Assembly (NCBI RefSeq): GCF_008974265.1
Contig: NZ_BKZW01000003.1
Location: 372,001 to 436,000, forward strand
Length of the DNA: 64,000 bases
Direction: 5' to 3'
From: Dictyobacter vulcani
Lineage (GTDB): Bacteria; Chloroflexota; Ktedonobacteria; Ktedonobacterales; Ktedonobacteraceae
In this document: piece by piece, positions 1 through 7,795 of the stretch
Numbering within the stretch: position 1 is the stretch's first letter
Layout of the letters: every line of letters begins with the position of its first letter
Notes under the pieces: model-generated
The model's database searches: none
Told to the model about the DNA's origin: nothing
Seen by the model: only the letters and a program-made list of their open reading frames with translations
Made by a program: the position numbers and the translations under genes

Positions 1-150
1 ATCGAGGAGGCTATTTATCAGGTAGCCCCGGAACTGGATGAGATTATTGCCGTGGAGGCTGAGAAACGCGCCGTTCAGCCAGTCAAGTTTATGCCCACCC
101 GTCGCCGTAAGCCCGAAGCAGTTGTGTCCAGTGGATCAGGAGAGGATTAG
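1..150 (+). CDS. C-terminal end of a NifU-like protein (gene cut by window start)
   Basis: An open frame runs from base 1 to a TAG at 148-150 (49 residues visible). The visible part has an acidic helix beginning IEEAIYQVAPELDEI, followed by a basic stretch with TRRRK and a polar tail. The phrase 'AIEEA..AAPE' is typical of the C-terminal part of NifU-like Fe-S scaffold domains, and a NifU-like gene is a regular member of group 1h (formerly group 5) [NiFe]-hydrogenase clusters directly before the DUF5947 gene, as here. The assignment rests on this context and a short sequence match. The next gene starts 3 bases after the stop, so they share an operon. Confidence 0.5.
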   Translation: MEEAIYQVAPELDEIIAVEAEKRAVQPVKFMPTRRRKPEAVVSSGSGED

Positions 151-153
151 TCG

Positions 154-846
154 ATGTGTGCTCGGGCTGCCTATACTTCCATGCGTAGATTGCGCCAGTT
201 GCTGCAGACGCCAGTATCGGCTACTGGCATGGCAGCAGCAGAGCATTGTGAGTTATGCAATGAACTACTTGCCACTAACCATCGCCACCTGTGGGATTGG
301 GCGGCCCGGAACGTTGTGTGTGTCTGTAGTGCCTGCTCATTATTGATGATCCGTCCAGGTGCCGCCGCGGGCAAGTATCGCCTGATTCCGGAGCGCTATC
401 TAGCTGTAACCGATTTTGAACTCACCACCAGCGCCTGGAGTGCTCTCTTGATCCCGGTCAACATGGCTTTCCTGGTCCAGAGTGCTCAGCCAGAGCCGCA
501 TGTCTCGGCCTTCTATCCCGGACCCGCTGGCGCGATTGAGTCGGTGTTGGACACCGACCAGTGGCAGTCTCTGCTGCAGGTGAATCCCGTGCTGGCCGCG
601 TTGGAGGCGGAGGTAGAAGCTTTGCTGATCAATCGGATGCGTGCACCCTATACTTACTACCTGGTGCCGATCGATAGCTGTTATCGGTTGGTTGGTTTGC
701 TGCGGCGCTCCTGGCATGGTTTTAGTGGTGGTGATGAAGCATGGCAGAGCATGGATGACTATTTTGTAGCGCTACAAGCACAGGCGATGGTCTGTGATCA
801 GCTTTCAGTGACGAAAGGATCAGTTGATGCCAGATCTAAACTTTGA
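154..846 (+). CDS. DUF5947 family protein of the hydrogenase cluster
   Basis: 230 residues. The start is ATG 154, with a Shine-Dalgarno (AGGAGAGGA, 139-147) inside the end of the previous gene. An N-terminal zinc-finger-like region carries CELC, a following His, and CVCSAC (about residues 31-62), then a G-rich turn and 'YRLIPERY', the recognisable hallmark of DUF5947. This family is found almost only beside group 1h [NiFe]-hydrogenases in Actinobacteria and Chloroflexota. Its role is unknown; the Cys/His set suggests metal binding. It overlaps the next gene by 20 bases, indicating translational coupling. Confidence 0.8.
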   Translation: MCARAAYTSMRRLRQLLQTPVSATGMAAAEHCELCNELLATNHRHLWDWAARNVVCVCSACSLLMIRPGAAAGKYRLIPERYLAVTDFELTTSAWSALLIPVNMAFLVQSAQPEPHVSAFYPGPAGAIESVLDTDQWQSLLQVNPVLAALEAEVEALLINRMRAPYTYYLVPIDSCYRLVGLLRRSWHGFSGGDEAWQSMDDYFVALQAQAMVCDQLSVTKGSVDARSKL

Positions 847-1477
847 GGTGACCGGAGCGGAAATAATACCCTTTGCCGCCACACCCACGCTGGGCTTTAC
901 CGTCAATATTACCAACGCGGTGCCTGCACAGCTTATTTCCAACGTATCTTTGAGCTGTCAATTGCAGATTGTGGCTCCCCAGCGTCGTTATAACCGCGAG
1001 GAGCAACTGGGCCTGCAGGATGTCTTCGGCACTCCCGAGCGTTGGGGCCAGACCCTGCGGAACTTCTTATGGCAACATGTCAGTGTTGTCGTGCCTGCGT
1101 TTACCGATAGCATTACCTTCACCTTGCCGGTAAGCTGTACCTATGATTTTGAAGTACTCAGTACCAGATATCTGGCTACCTTACAGGACGGGATGGTCCC
1201 GCTGCTTTTCTTATTTAGTGGCACTATTTTTTATCAGGATGAAGAAGATAATTTGCAGGTCAGCCGTGTCTCCTGGTCCAAGGAAGCGATCTATCGTTTG
1301 CCCATCTCACTCTGGCAGTTGATGATCGAGCAATATTATCCCCATACCAACTGGATTCGCTTGCAGCGTGATGTCTTTGATCAACTCTATACCTATAAAG
1401 TCCAGCAGGGCCTGCCCACCTGGGAGGAAGCGATCAACAAGTTACTGGCGACAGCGCATCAGGAGGTGAAGCCATGA
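827..1477 (+). CDS. DUF6084 family protein of the hydrogenase cluster
   Basis: 216 residues from ATG 827 (a TTG one codon earlier is less likely); SD AAAGGA lies about 8 bases upstream. Family features are the opening 'PDLNFEVTGAE', the stretch 'QRRYNREEQLGLQDVFG', then 'RWGQTLRNFLW', and 'CTYDFEV.STRYL..L.DG.VPLLFLFSGT'. DUF6084 is a cytoplasmic protein of unknown function conserved in high-affinity [NiFe]-hydrogenase clusters. No membrane segment or catalytic motif is evident. It ends with ATGA coupling to the next gene. Confidence 0.8.
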   Translation: MPDLNFEVTGAEIIPFAATPTLGFTVNITNAVPAQLISNVSLSCQLQIVAPQRRYNREEQLGLQDVFGTPERWGQTLRNFLWQHVSVVVPAFTDSITFTLPVSCTYDFEVLSTRYLATLQDGMVPLLFLFSGTIFYQDEEDNLQVSRVSWSKEAIYRLPISLWQLMIEQYYPHTNWIRLQRDVFDQLYTYKVQQGLPTWEEAINKLLATAHQEVKP

Positions 1478-2517
1478 AGTTAGCACAGATGAAAGAGATC
1501 GCGGACGCCATCCTCTATGAGGGATATCTGCTCTATCCTTATCGCCGTTCTGCCATCAAAAATCGGCAGCGTTGGACCTTTGGTGTTGTCTATCCACAGG
1601 CCTACAGTCTGGCCCGGGGAGGGCAGGAGCCGTGGACGATGCGTACCGAGTGCCTGTTTCGAGGAACACCCCACCAGACGCAATTGACGGTAATGGTGCG
1701 CTTCTTACATCTCTTGCAAAATAACGTGGTTCATGTGGATAAGCCTGCGGCCATTGCTCACGATGGACTGATCGTGCCACGCCAGATGCATGAAGAGTGG
1801 GAAGAAGGCGTGACGCGTGAAATTATCCTACCAGATCTGACCCTGAGGCGTGTACTGACCCAACCGATCGAGCAGGTGATTTCGTTTCCCGGCCGTTATG
1901 TGGTCCAGAGTTTATCCAATGGATCGATACGCTCTTCATGGCGTGAGCAGCAAGATATTCTGGGTCTGGTCAAGATCTCGGCTTCTAACGTGCAGGCAGA
2001 TATCTATAAACTGGTGGTCAGTATTGAGAACCTGACGCCGCAAGCTGGCATCGATATGCAACAGCGCGAAGCAGTGCTGCTCAATTCCTTTATTTCAACC
2101 CATACTATTCTCCAACTGCAACAAGGCACCTTCTTCTCATCGCTAGATCCGCCCGATGAGCTGAGTGAGGTAGCGCGTCGTTGCCAGAATTGCCATACCT
2201 GGCCGGTGTTGATAGGTGACGAAGGAGAGCTACAGACGATGCTCTCTTCGCCGATAATTCTTTATGATTATCCTAAAATCGCGCCCGAAAGTGTTGGCTC
2301 ATTTTTTGATGGTACCGAGATAGATGAGATGTTGACTTTACGCATGCTAACGCTATCCGACGATGAGAAGGAAGAGCTCAGGCATGGTGATGAACGTGCG
2401 CGTGAGATTCTTGAGCGCACCGAGTCCCTTTCAGTGGAACAGTTGATGAAACTGCATGGAGTTGTTCGTCGTGACGATGAGCGTCAGTCAGTTGATGAGA
2501 GAGGGAACAGACAATGA
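1474..2517 (+). CDS. conserved protein of the hydrogenase cluster, function unknown
   Basis: 347 residues. ATG 1474 overlaps the previous stop (ATGA) and is preceded by AGGAGGTGA at 1461. The N-terminal part has 'YEGYLLYPYR.SAIKN..RW.FGVVYP', a recurring signature of a protein encoded with group 1h hydrogenases. Near residues 234-240 a 'CQNCHTWPV' motif, followed by an acidic region and a charged, probably disordered tail, suggests a metal- or redox-active Cys pair. I do not know a characterised homologue. The position between DUF6084 and the maturation protease implies a role in assembling or tethering the hydrogenase; that is inference. Confidence 0.7.
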   Translation: MKLAQMKEIADAILYEGYLLYPYRRSAIKNRQRWTFGVVYPQAYSLARGGQEPWTMRTECLFRGTPHQTQLTVMVRFLHLLQNNVVHVDKPAAIAHDGLIVPRQMHEEWEEGVTREIILPDLTLRRVLTQPIEQVISFPGRYVVQSLSNGSIRSSWREQQDILGLVKISASNVQADIYKLVVSIENLTPQAGIDMQQREAVLLNSFISTHTILQLQQGTFFSSLDPPDELSEVARRCQNCHTWPVLIGDEGELQTMLSSPIILYDYPKIAPESVGSFFDGTEIDEMLTLRMLTLSDDEKEELRHGDERAREILERTESLSVEQLMKLHGVVRRDDERQSVDERGNRQ

Positions 2518-2801
2518 ATGAGCATGTTGGTTTACAAGTTGTCGGCGTCATTGGTGGTGTGGCCAGGCAAGGCGATCATGTACGGCTGCATCCACACGCT
2601 AAAGCTGATGCCTTTGATCTGTTACTGGAGCATCGAGCAGGTCGCATCGAGTTGATTGAACAGGATTTTGAGAATCGCACATACCTGGTGGTGACGCTGG
2701 ATGATGATCCTGGTCGCGAGCAAGAGGATGAGCGTATCCTACCCGGGCACCGTTTCTTCTTTTATCCCGATGAAGTTGAGTTAATGGTGGAGGAAGCCTG
2801 A
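2514..2801 (+). CDS. small acidic hydrogenase-cluster protein, function unknown
   Basis: 95 residues; ATG 2514 overlaps the previous stop as ATGA. It contains 'VRLHPHAKADAFDLLL..RAGRIELIEQDFE', a run of acidic residues 'TLDDDPGREQEDE' and a C-terminal 'PGHRFFFYPDEVELM'. Proteins ending in GHRFFF/Y followed by an EVE motif recur just before the endopeptidase gene in group 1h hydrogenase clusters. No function is known to me. It is coupled by one-base overlap (TGATG) to the protease gene. Confidence 0.65.
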   Translation: MNEHVGLQVVGVIGGVARQGDHVRLHPHAKADAFDLLLEHRAGRIELIEQDFENRTYLVVTLDDDPGREQEDERILPGHRFFFYPDEVELMVEEA

Positions 2802-3355
2802 TGGATCCAACTACTGGTACTACAACTCATCGAAAGATCCTGATTGCCTGTATCGGCAATATCTTCTTTGGCGATGATGGCTTCGGTGTCGAGGTAGCCC
2901 GACAGCTTATGGCACGTTCTTATCCCAGCAATGTGCAGGTTGTCGACTTTGGCATCCGCGGGATGGATCTGGCCTATGCCTTGCTGGAGGATTTCGATGA
3001 GTTGGTGCTGGTAGATGCTGTCCCGCGTGGTGGCCTACCGGGCACCCTGTATCTGATCGAGCCCGATCTGGTGCCGATCAGACAGGCGGGAGAGCAAGGT
3101 ATATTCCCGGATGCCCATAGCTTAGATCCACTGAAAATCCTGGCCTTCGCTCGCAGCCTGGGTGCGCGCCCCATCCATACGTTACTGGTAGGTTGCGAGC
3201 CTGCTGCAATGGGATCTGATGATGACTTATCGATGGGATTGAGTGAAGCCGTACAGGCAATGATTCCGGATGCAGTCGCTATGATTGATAGGCTGGTGGC
3301 AGAACTGAGTTTGGCCGAGACTGTAGACCTATCCTCGAAAGGAGGATTCTCATGA
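2801..3355 (+). CDS. [NiFe]-hydrogenase maturation endopeptidase (M52, HyaD/HybD-like)
   Basis: 184 residues. Family M52 proteases clip the C-terminal extension of the large subunit after nickel insertion. The opening 'ILIACIGNIFFGDDGFG' (residues 13-29) carries the first nickel-sensing acidic residue (Asp26, where HybD has Glu16). 'VLVDAVPRGG' gives the second acidic ligand, and His in 'DAHSLDPLKIL' matches the third. The start is ATG 2801 in TGATG overlap with the preceding stop. The partner large subunit is not in the window and must be encoded upstream or elsewhere. Confidence 0.9.
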   Translation: MDPTTGTTTHRKILIACIGNIFFGDDGFGVEVARQLMARSYPSNVQVVDFGIRGMDLAYALLEDFDELVLVDAVPRGGLPGTLYLIEPDLVPIRQAGEQGIFPDAHSLDPLKILAFARSLGARPIHTLLVGCEPAAMGSDDDLSMGLSEAVQAMIPDAVAMIDRLVAELSLAETVDLSSKGGFS

Positions 3356-3471
3356 TTACCGTACGCATTCCCGTGTTCGCCATTTTTATGCTGCTGGGTA
3401 TGTTGATGTTGCTGTTGATAGGTAGTCAACTTCCCGATATAAGGCGTTATTTACGTATGCGCAATATGTAA
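3352..3471 (+). CDS. DUF6893-like single-span membrane micro-protein
   Basis: A 39-residue reading frame begins at ATG 3352, just before the protease stop, with a strong SD (AAAGGAGG, 3338-3345). It consists of one hydrophobic helix (about residues 8-24, 'FAIFMLLGMLMLLLIG') followed by 'LPDIRRYLRMRNM'. A micro-protein with one helix and a 'PDIRRYLR.R.M' tail, classed as DUF6893, is known next to hydrogenase genes in Actinobacteria. The good ribosome site, overlap with the operon and preserved tail make this a real gene. It may anchor or tune the membrane-associated enzyme (inference). Confidence 0.75.
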   Translation: MITVRIPVFAIFMLLGMLMLLLIGSQLPDIRRYLRMRNM

Positions 3472-3523
3472 ATTAAGCCAAACCTGATCAGTCGATCAGA
3501 TTCAGGTACAGTAGGAAAGCGTT

Positions 3524-3868
3524 ATGCATGAACTTTCTATCGCTGATGCAATTGCTGAGACTGTAATCGAGCAAGCGACTAACCATCATGCCAGTCATGT
3601 GAAGCATGTGTCTGTGCGGATTGGCGAGGCCAACGCGGTGATAAGTGAGGCCTTGATTTTCTGTTTTGAGGTTATCGCTAGCTCAAATCCATTACTAACT
3701 GGAGCACAATTGAAGGTTGATATAATTCCCCATCAGGCCCGTTGCCGCTGGTGTGATTGTGAGTTTCACGTTGTGCAATATATCACGCAATGTCCGCGCT
3801 GTGGGCGTTGGGAGGCAGAAATGCTCTCAGGAACGGAGTTTTTGATTCAGGACATGGAGATTGATTGA
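3524..3868 (+). CDS. hypA: hydrogenase nickel incorporation protein HypA
   Basis: 114 residues, full length for HypA. The N-terminal Met-His2-Glu3 gives the nickel site, and two Cys pairs (CRWC at 74-77 and CPRC at 90-93) form the structural zinc site. HypA delivers nickel together with HypB to the hydrogenase large-subunit precursor. The start is ATG 3524 with AGGAAAG upstream. It lies 52 bases after the micro-protein gene and 31 bases before hypB. Confidence 0.95.
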   Translation: MHELSIADAIAETVIEQATNHHASHVKHVSVRIGEANAVISEALIFCFEVIASSNPLLTGAQLKVDIIPHQARCRWCDCEFHVVQYITQCPRCGRWEAEMLSGTEFLIQDMEID

Positions 3869-3899
3869 GCGGCTTCAATACAGGGAGGGGAGAGTGAGT

Positions 3900-4590
3900 A
3901 TGTCCAAGGTATCTATCGTACAGAATATTCTGGCGGTGAATGAGCGCATTTCCAATGATATTCATCAGCTGTTAGCCGAGCGGCAAGTGTGCACGATCAA
4001 CCTGATGAGCTCGGCTGGGGCCGGGAAGACGACGTTACTGGAGCAAACGATCAAGCGTTTGAAGGGGCGTTTAGAGATTGGAGTGATCGAGGGCGATGTC
4101 GAGACGAGTGCAGACGCCGAGCGTATTGAGGCCGCTGGTGCTCAGGCGGTGCAGATCATTACTCAGGGTACCTGTCATCTGGAGGCCCATATGGTTCAGA
4201 TCGCTCTCAACGAGCTGGATCTGGAGCCGCTCGACATCCTGTTCATCGAAAATGTCGGTAATCTGGTCTGCCCGGCTGGTTGGAACCTGGGCGAAGATCT
4301 GAAAATAGTGGTTGTAAGCACAAACCGAAGGTGATGACAAGCCAGCTAAATATCCCGCGATGTTTGCGGCCTCTACAGTGATGGTTATCAATAAGATCGA
4401 CCTGCTACCCTATGTCGATTATGATCTGGCAACGGTGAAAAAATTTGCGCTGGCCGTTAATCCACATCTCCAGATCTTTGAGTTAAGTAGCCGCACGGGA
4501 GAAGGACTGGATGCCTGGTGTGAGTGGCTACAATCGATGGGACGTAAAGGCAAGCGAGCTTCCTCTCTTGCGCAGCGGGTCGAGTTGTAG
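3900..4590 (+). CDS. hypB: hydrogenase nickel GTPase HypB, frame broken by one extra base
   Basis: HypB is the SIMIBI GTPase that powers nickel insertion. ATG 3900 is chosen because GGAGGGG (3884-3890) is well spaced; GTG 3894 is an alternative. Visible are the P-loop SSAGAGKTT (residues 38-46), a metal-site region 'GTCHLEAH' and 'ENVGNLVCPA' with the Cys of the G-domain metal site. The frame stops at 4334 after VVVSTNRR, but the next frame (to 4590) continues the family sequence without loss: EGDDKPAKYP, then NKIDLL, the guanine-specificity motif. One additional A in the AAA at about 4322-4324 explains the break; deleting it restores 229 residues. There is no His-rich nickel-storage tail at the N-terminus. 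Confidence 0.9.
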
Positions 4591-4636
4591 TTACCCATAG
4601 CGTTGCGCCAGTGATGGCAGCTAAAGGAGAAATGCG

Positions 4637-4909
4637 ATGTGCCTTGGAATTCCTGGCCAGATTGTCGAGATTGTCGATGAGCGCTTTGATATTGCTAAAG
4701 TAGATGTTTCTGGTGTGAAGCGCAATGTCAGTATCAGCCTGGTACGTCCTGAAGGGATTGCGGTCGGTGACTGGGTACTGGTGCATGTAGGTTTTGCTAT
4801 GAGTAAGATTGATGAGCATGAGGCGCGGGAAACACAGAAAGCCCTCAAGTTGATGGGTGATCCATATACTGATGAAATGGCGATGTTTAATAAGAGTCAG
4901 ATTGAGTGA
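4637..4909 (+). CDS. hypC: hydrogenase assembly chaperone HypC
   Basis: 90 residues, standard size. It begins MCLGIPGQIVEI, with the essential Cys2 that carries the Fe(CN)2CO intermediate with HypD. 'GDWVLVHVGFAMSKID' is the conserved C-terminal half, and the last 25 residues form the usual helical tail. The SD (AAAGGAG) is 8 bases upstream. In related operons hypF lies between hypB and this gene; here only 46 bases separate them. Confidence 0.95.
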   Translation: MCLGIPGQIVEIVDERFDIAKVDVSGVKRNVSISLVRPEGIAVGDWVLVHVGFAMSKIDEHEARETQKALKLMGDPYTDEMAMFNKSQIE

Positions 4910-4924
4910 GGAAGGGATGGGGAG

Positions 4925-5575
4925 ATGGCAGTTGATCTTCCAGCTATTCTGGGCGCGCGGCTCGCCCAGAGCACAACGATACCAGAGACCTTCTTCACCG
5001 CGCAAGCGGGTCAGATTGCTGAAGCCTGCTGGTCGATGGCGCGGCGCTTTCATCAAGGAGGTCGGTTACTGGCCTTTGGGAATGGCTCCTGGGCTACCGA
5101 CGCCCAGCATGTCTCAGTTGAATTTGTGCATCCGGTGATTGTAGGGAAGCGAGCTCTGCCCGCGTTAGCTTTGACTAATGATAGCGCTACATTGAGTGGT
5201 ATGTTATTTGATACTGCCCGGGAGGAAGGAGCCTTTGCCCGCCAGATCGGCGTGCTGGCGCGGCCACAGGATATTGCCATGGGATTTTCGCCGGATGGCA
5301 ATTGTGCCAATGTGAATGCCGCCTTACGTAAGGCACGTCATACTGGCCTGCTCACGCTGGGGCTTTGCGGAGGGATGGGAGGCATCATGGCCAGCCATGT
5401 CCGGCCAGAGGGTGCTGTCGATCTGCCCGCAGCCAACGAGCAGGCTTTTCTGGATTACTGCTTTGTTGTTCCCAGCACTGATCCACTGACGATTCAAGAG
5501 ACGCACGAGACGCTCTATCATGTTCTCTGGGAACTTGTCCACGTCTTTTTCGAGCACGAAGGGGTGTTACGATGA
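4925..5575 (+). CDS. SIS-domain protein of the hydrogenase cluster, GmhA-like but with altered sugar-phosphate loops
   Basis: 216 residues with the fold pattern of phosphoheptose isomerases. Compared with the downstream paralogue (5891-6559), the first phosphate loop reads FGNGSWATDAQ instead of FGNGGSTTDAQ, and the second reads FSPDGNCAN instead of ISTSGNSTN, so the serines that normally hold the sugar phosphate are changed. 'AQHVSVEFVHP' and 'LPALALTND' are kept. It starts 15 bases after hypC and overlaps the next hypC-like gene by 4 bases. GmhA-annotated genes are a standing feature of group 1h hydrogenase operons; a structural role instead of lipopolysaccharide synthesis is likely (inference). 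Confidence 0.85.
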   Translation: MAVDLPAILGARLAQSTTIPETFFTAQAGQIAEACWSMARRFHQGGRLLAFGNGSWATDAQHVSVEFVHPVIVGKRALPALALTNDSATLSGMLFDTAREEGAFARQIGVLARPQDIAMGFSPDGNCANVNAALRKARHTGLLTLGLCGGMGGIMASHVRPEGAVDLPAANEQAFLDYCFVVPSTDPLTIQETHETLYHVLWELVHVFFEHEGVLR

Positions 5576-5898
5576 CCAGTTCGCCACAGCAATCCCAACC
5601 TGCTGCTACGTCTTCAGACCAGCCTTTATCTGATTCCTTGCCAGTAAGTGCTGCATGTAGTCCAGATGCCGCTGAGCATTGTCTGACCTGTGGTGATGTA
5701 GCGGTGTCGGTACGGGTTGTGCAGGTCAATGTTGAACAAGGGACCGCTCTGGTGACTGTGGAGAGTACAACGGAAGAGATTGATATCAGCCTGCTTGATT
5801 CCGTGGCCGTTGGTGATACGGTGCTGGTACATGGTGGCGTCGCGCTTGAGCGTTGTGGCTTGAGCATGCATGGAGAGGAGGTTGACGTTGATGACTGA
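5572..5898 (+). CDS. second HypC/HupF-family chaperone, extended N-terminus
   Basis: 108 residues; ATG 5572 overlaps the previous stop (ATGA). The HypC core starts only at about residue 38 with CLTCGDVAVSV and ends with 'VAVGDTVLVHGGVALE'. The usual Met-Cys start is absent and is replaced by a Ser/Gln/Pro-rich leader and a CxxC pair, the variant form known from actinobacterial hydrogenase operons where it stands beside the ordinary HypC. It overlaps the second SIS gene by 8 bases. It might hand over a different intermediate than HypC; this is untested inference. Confidence 0.85.
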   Translation: MTSSPQQSQPAATSSDQPLSDSLPVSAACSPDAAEHCLTCGDVAVSVRVVQVNVEQGTALVTVESTTEEIDISLLDSVAVGDTVLVHGGVALERCGLSMHGEEVDVDD

Positions 5899-6559
5899 AC
5901 AAGGTAGCAAGTATGATCAGCTATTCTATCCCTATCTTTTTGAAGGTGAGAAAACTTCGCGTGAGGCTGTGATTGACCAGGTGCGACATTCAACGCTAGA
6001 AAAGTGCCATGAGATTGTGGCGTTGCGCCAACAGCTGTTTCAAGATGCTGGTGAACTTATCATCGCGGCCGGACAGGCGATGGCGCGTGCTTTTGCATCC
6101 GGGGCGACCCTCTTTGCGTTTGGGAATGGAGGGAGTACGACCGACGCTCAGGATCTGGTTACCGAGTTGATTCATCCACCATATGCCCACTGGAGACCAT
6201 TGCCAGCGGTCGCTTTGACTAATGATATCGCCGTGATTACTGCCATCGGCAATGATGTTGGCTTTGCCTCTATCTTCACGCGTCAGTTGATTGCGCTGGG
6301 ACAGCCGGGCGATATTGCGGTCGGCATCTCGACCAGCGGCAATTCCACTAACATTTTGCAGGCTATTGAGCAGGCTAAAAAGCAAGGTTTGCTGACAGTC
6401 GCCTTGAGTGGTTATGACGGTGGCAAGATCGCACATTCACCGGCCACAGACTTTTGTATTACCGCGCCCAGCGACCATATCCCACGTATTCAAGAGGCCC
6501 AGGCCAGTGCTTATCATGCCTTATTAGCAATCATCCAGGCTCTACTGGCAGCGCCATAG
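5891..6559 (+). CDS. second SIS-domain protein, GmhA-like with intact motifs
   Basis: 222 residues from ATG 5891, chosen because GGAGAGGAGG (5872-5881) is ideally spaced and the overlap with the preceding stop is compact. Both canonical loops are intact: FGNGGSTTDAQ and ISTSGNSTNIL, plus 'LPAVALTND' and 'TAIGNDVGF' as in sedoheptulose-7-phosphate isomerases. A true isomerase is therefore possible on sequence, but the operon placement between hypC2 and hypD argues for a hydrogenase-related job. 42 bases separate it from hypD. Confidence 0.85.
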   Translation: MTEQGSKYDQLFYPYLFEGEKTSREAVIDQVRHSTLEKCHEIVALRQQLFQDAGELIIAAGQAMARAFASGATLFAFGNGGSTTDAQDLVTELIHPPYAHWRPLPAVALTNDIAVITAIGNDVGFASIFTRQLIALGQPGDIAVGISTSGNSTNILQAIEQAKKQGLLTVALSGYDGGKIAHSPATDFCITAPSDHIPRIQEAQASAYHALLAIIQALLAAP

Positions 6560-6601
6560 CCTGCAAGCGGCCGGGAAGCGCGTGAAAGGGGAACTACTTC
6601 T

Positions 6602-7753
6602 ATGAAGTATGTCGATGAATATCGGGACTCAAACCTGGCAAGTCGGATTGCGAGCGAGATCGCACGTTTAAGTGACGGCCGCCAGCTTAAATTTATGGAG
6701 GTCTGTGGTGGCCATACCCATACGATCTATAAGCATGGCATCGAGGATATTCTGCCTCCCAACATCGATCTGATCCATGGTCCGGGCTGTCCGGTTTGTG
6801 TGTTGCCGATGGGGCGTGTTGATGATGCGATTGCGATCGCGCATACAGATAATGTCATCTTTACTACTTTTGGTGACATGATGCGGGTACCTGGTTCGCA
6901 TGGCAGTCTGTTGGATGCGAAGGCAGAAGGGGCGGACGTGCGCTTTGTCTATTCGCCACTGGATGCGCTCAAACTGGCACGTCAATATCCCGAGCGTCAG
7001 GTGGTCTTTTTCGCCATCGGCTTTGAGACGACCGCACCATCTACCGCCGTGACGCTCCTGCGTGCCCGGGCTGAGAAAGTGAAAAACTTCTCGATCTTTT
7101 GCAATCACGTCACGATCATCCCGGCGATCAAAGCCATTCTGGATTCACCAGATCTGCGGCTGGACGGCTTTGTGGGACCGGGCCACGTGACGATGGTGAT
7201 CGGCCTGCGCCCCTATACTTTTATTGCGCAGCAACATCGCAAGCCAATCGTGGTGGCGGGTTTTGAGCCACTCGATATTATTCAGTCCGTGCATATGCTG
7301 GTCCAGCAGATCAGTAGTGGGCGGTCTGAAGTAGAGAATCAGTATGTGCGGGTGGTGCGACCGGAAGGTAACGTCAAGGCGTTGGAAGCGATGGCTATGA
7401 CCATGGAACTGCGGCCATTTTTTGAATGGCGCGGCCTGGGATTTATTACGCAAAGCGCTTTAAAGCTGCGACCTGAGTTTGCTGAATGGGATGCTGAATT
7501 GCGTTTTGAAGTACCTGGCTTGCGCGTGGCTGATCCCAAGGCCTGTCAGTGTGGCGAGGTACTGAAAGGTGTGATCAAGCCATGGGAATGCAAGGTCTTT
7601 GGGACCGCCTGTACCCCTGAGACTCCGATTGGTACCTGTATGGTGTCCCCGGAAGGAGCCTGTGCCGCCTACTTTAGCTATGGACGTTTCTCAATGGCGT
7701 CTGAGCGCAGTCGCCTGAAGATTGCTCCTGTCGTACAGACACAGGGTATGTAA
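6602..7753 (+). CDS. hypD: hydrogenase formation protein HypD
   Basis: 383 residues, full length. HypD is the [4Fe-4S] scaffold on which the Fe(CN)2CO group is built with HypC and HypE. Diagnostic motifs are MEVCGGHTH (about residue 35), GPGCPVCVLP (about 61-70), TFGDM.RVPGS and FCNHVT. The C-terminal Cys-rich part includes 'CQCGEVLKG..KPWECKVFG.AC', which holds the cluster. The SD (AAAGGGGAA) lies about 10 bases before ATG 6602. Confidence 0.97.
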   Translation: MKYVDEYRDSNLASRIASEIARLSDGRQLKFMEVCGGHTHTIYKHGIEDILPPNIDLIHGPGCPVCVLPMGRVDDAIAIAHTDNVIFTTFGDMMRVPGSHGSLLDAKAEGADVRFVYSPLDALKLARQYPERQVVFFAIGFETTAPSTAVTLLRARAEKVKNFSIFCNHVTIIPAIKAILDSPDLRLDGFVGPGHVTMVIGLRPYTFIAQQHRKPIVVAGFEPLDIIQSVHMLVQQISSGRSEVENQYVRVVRPEGNVKALEAMAMTMELRPFFEWRGLGFITQSALKLRPEFAEWDAELRFEVPGLRVADPKACQCGEVLKGVIKPWECKVFGTACTPETPIGTCMVSPEGACAAYFSYGRFSMASERSRLKIAPVVQTQGM

Positions 7754-7795
7754 TAGGTATATGTGCGTCTGGTAGCCTGCCTGGAGGTTTGAGTT

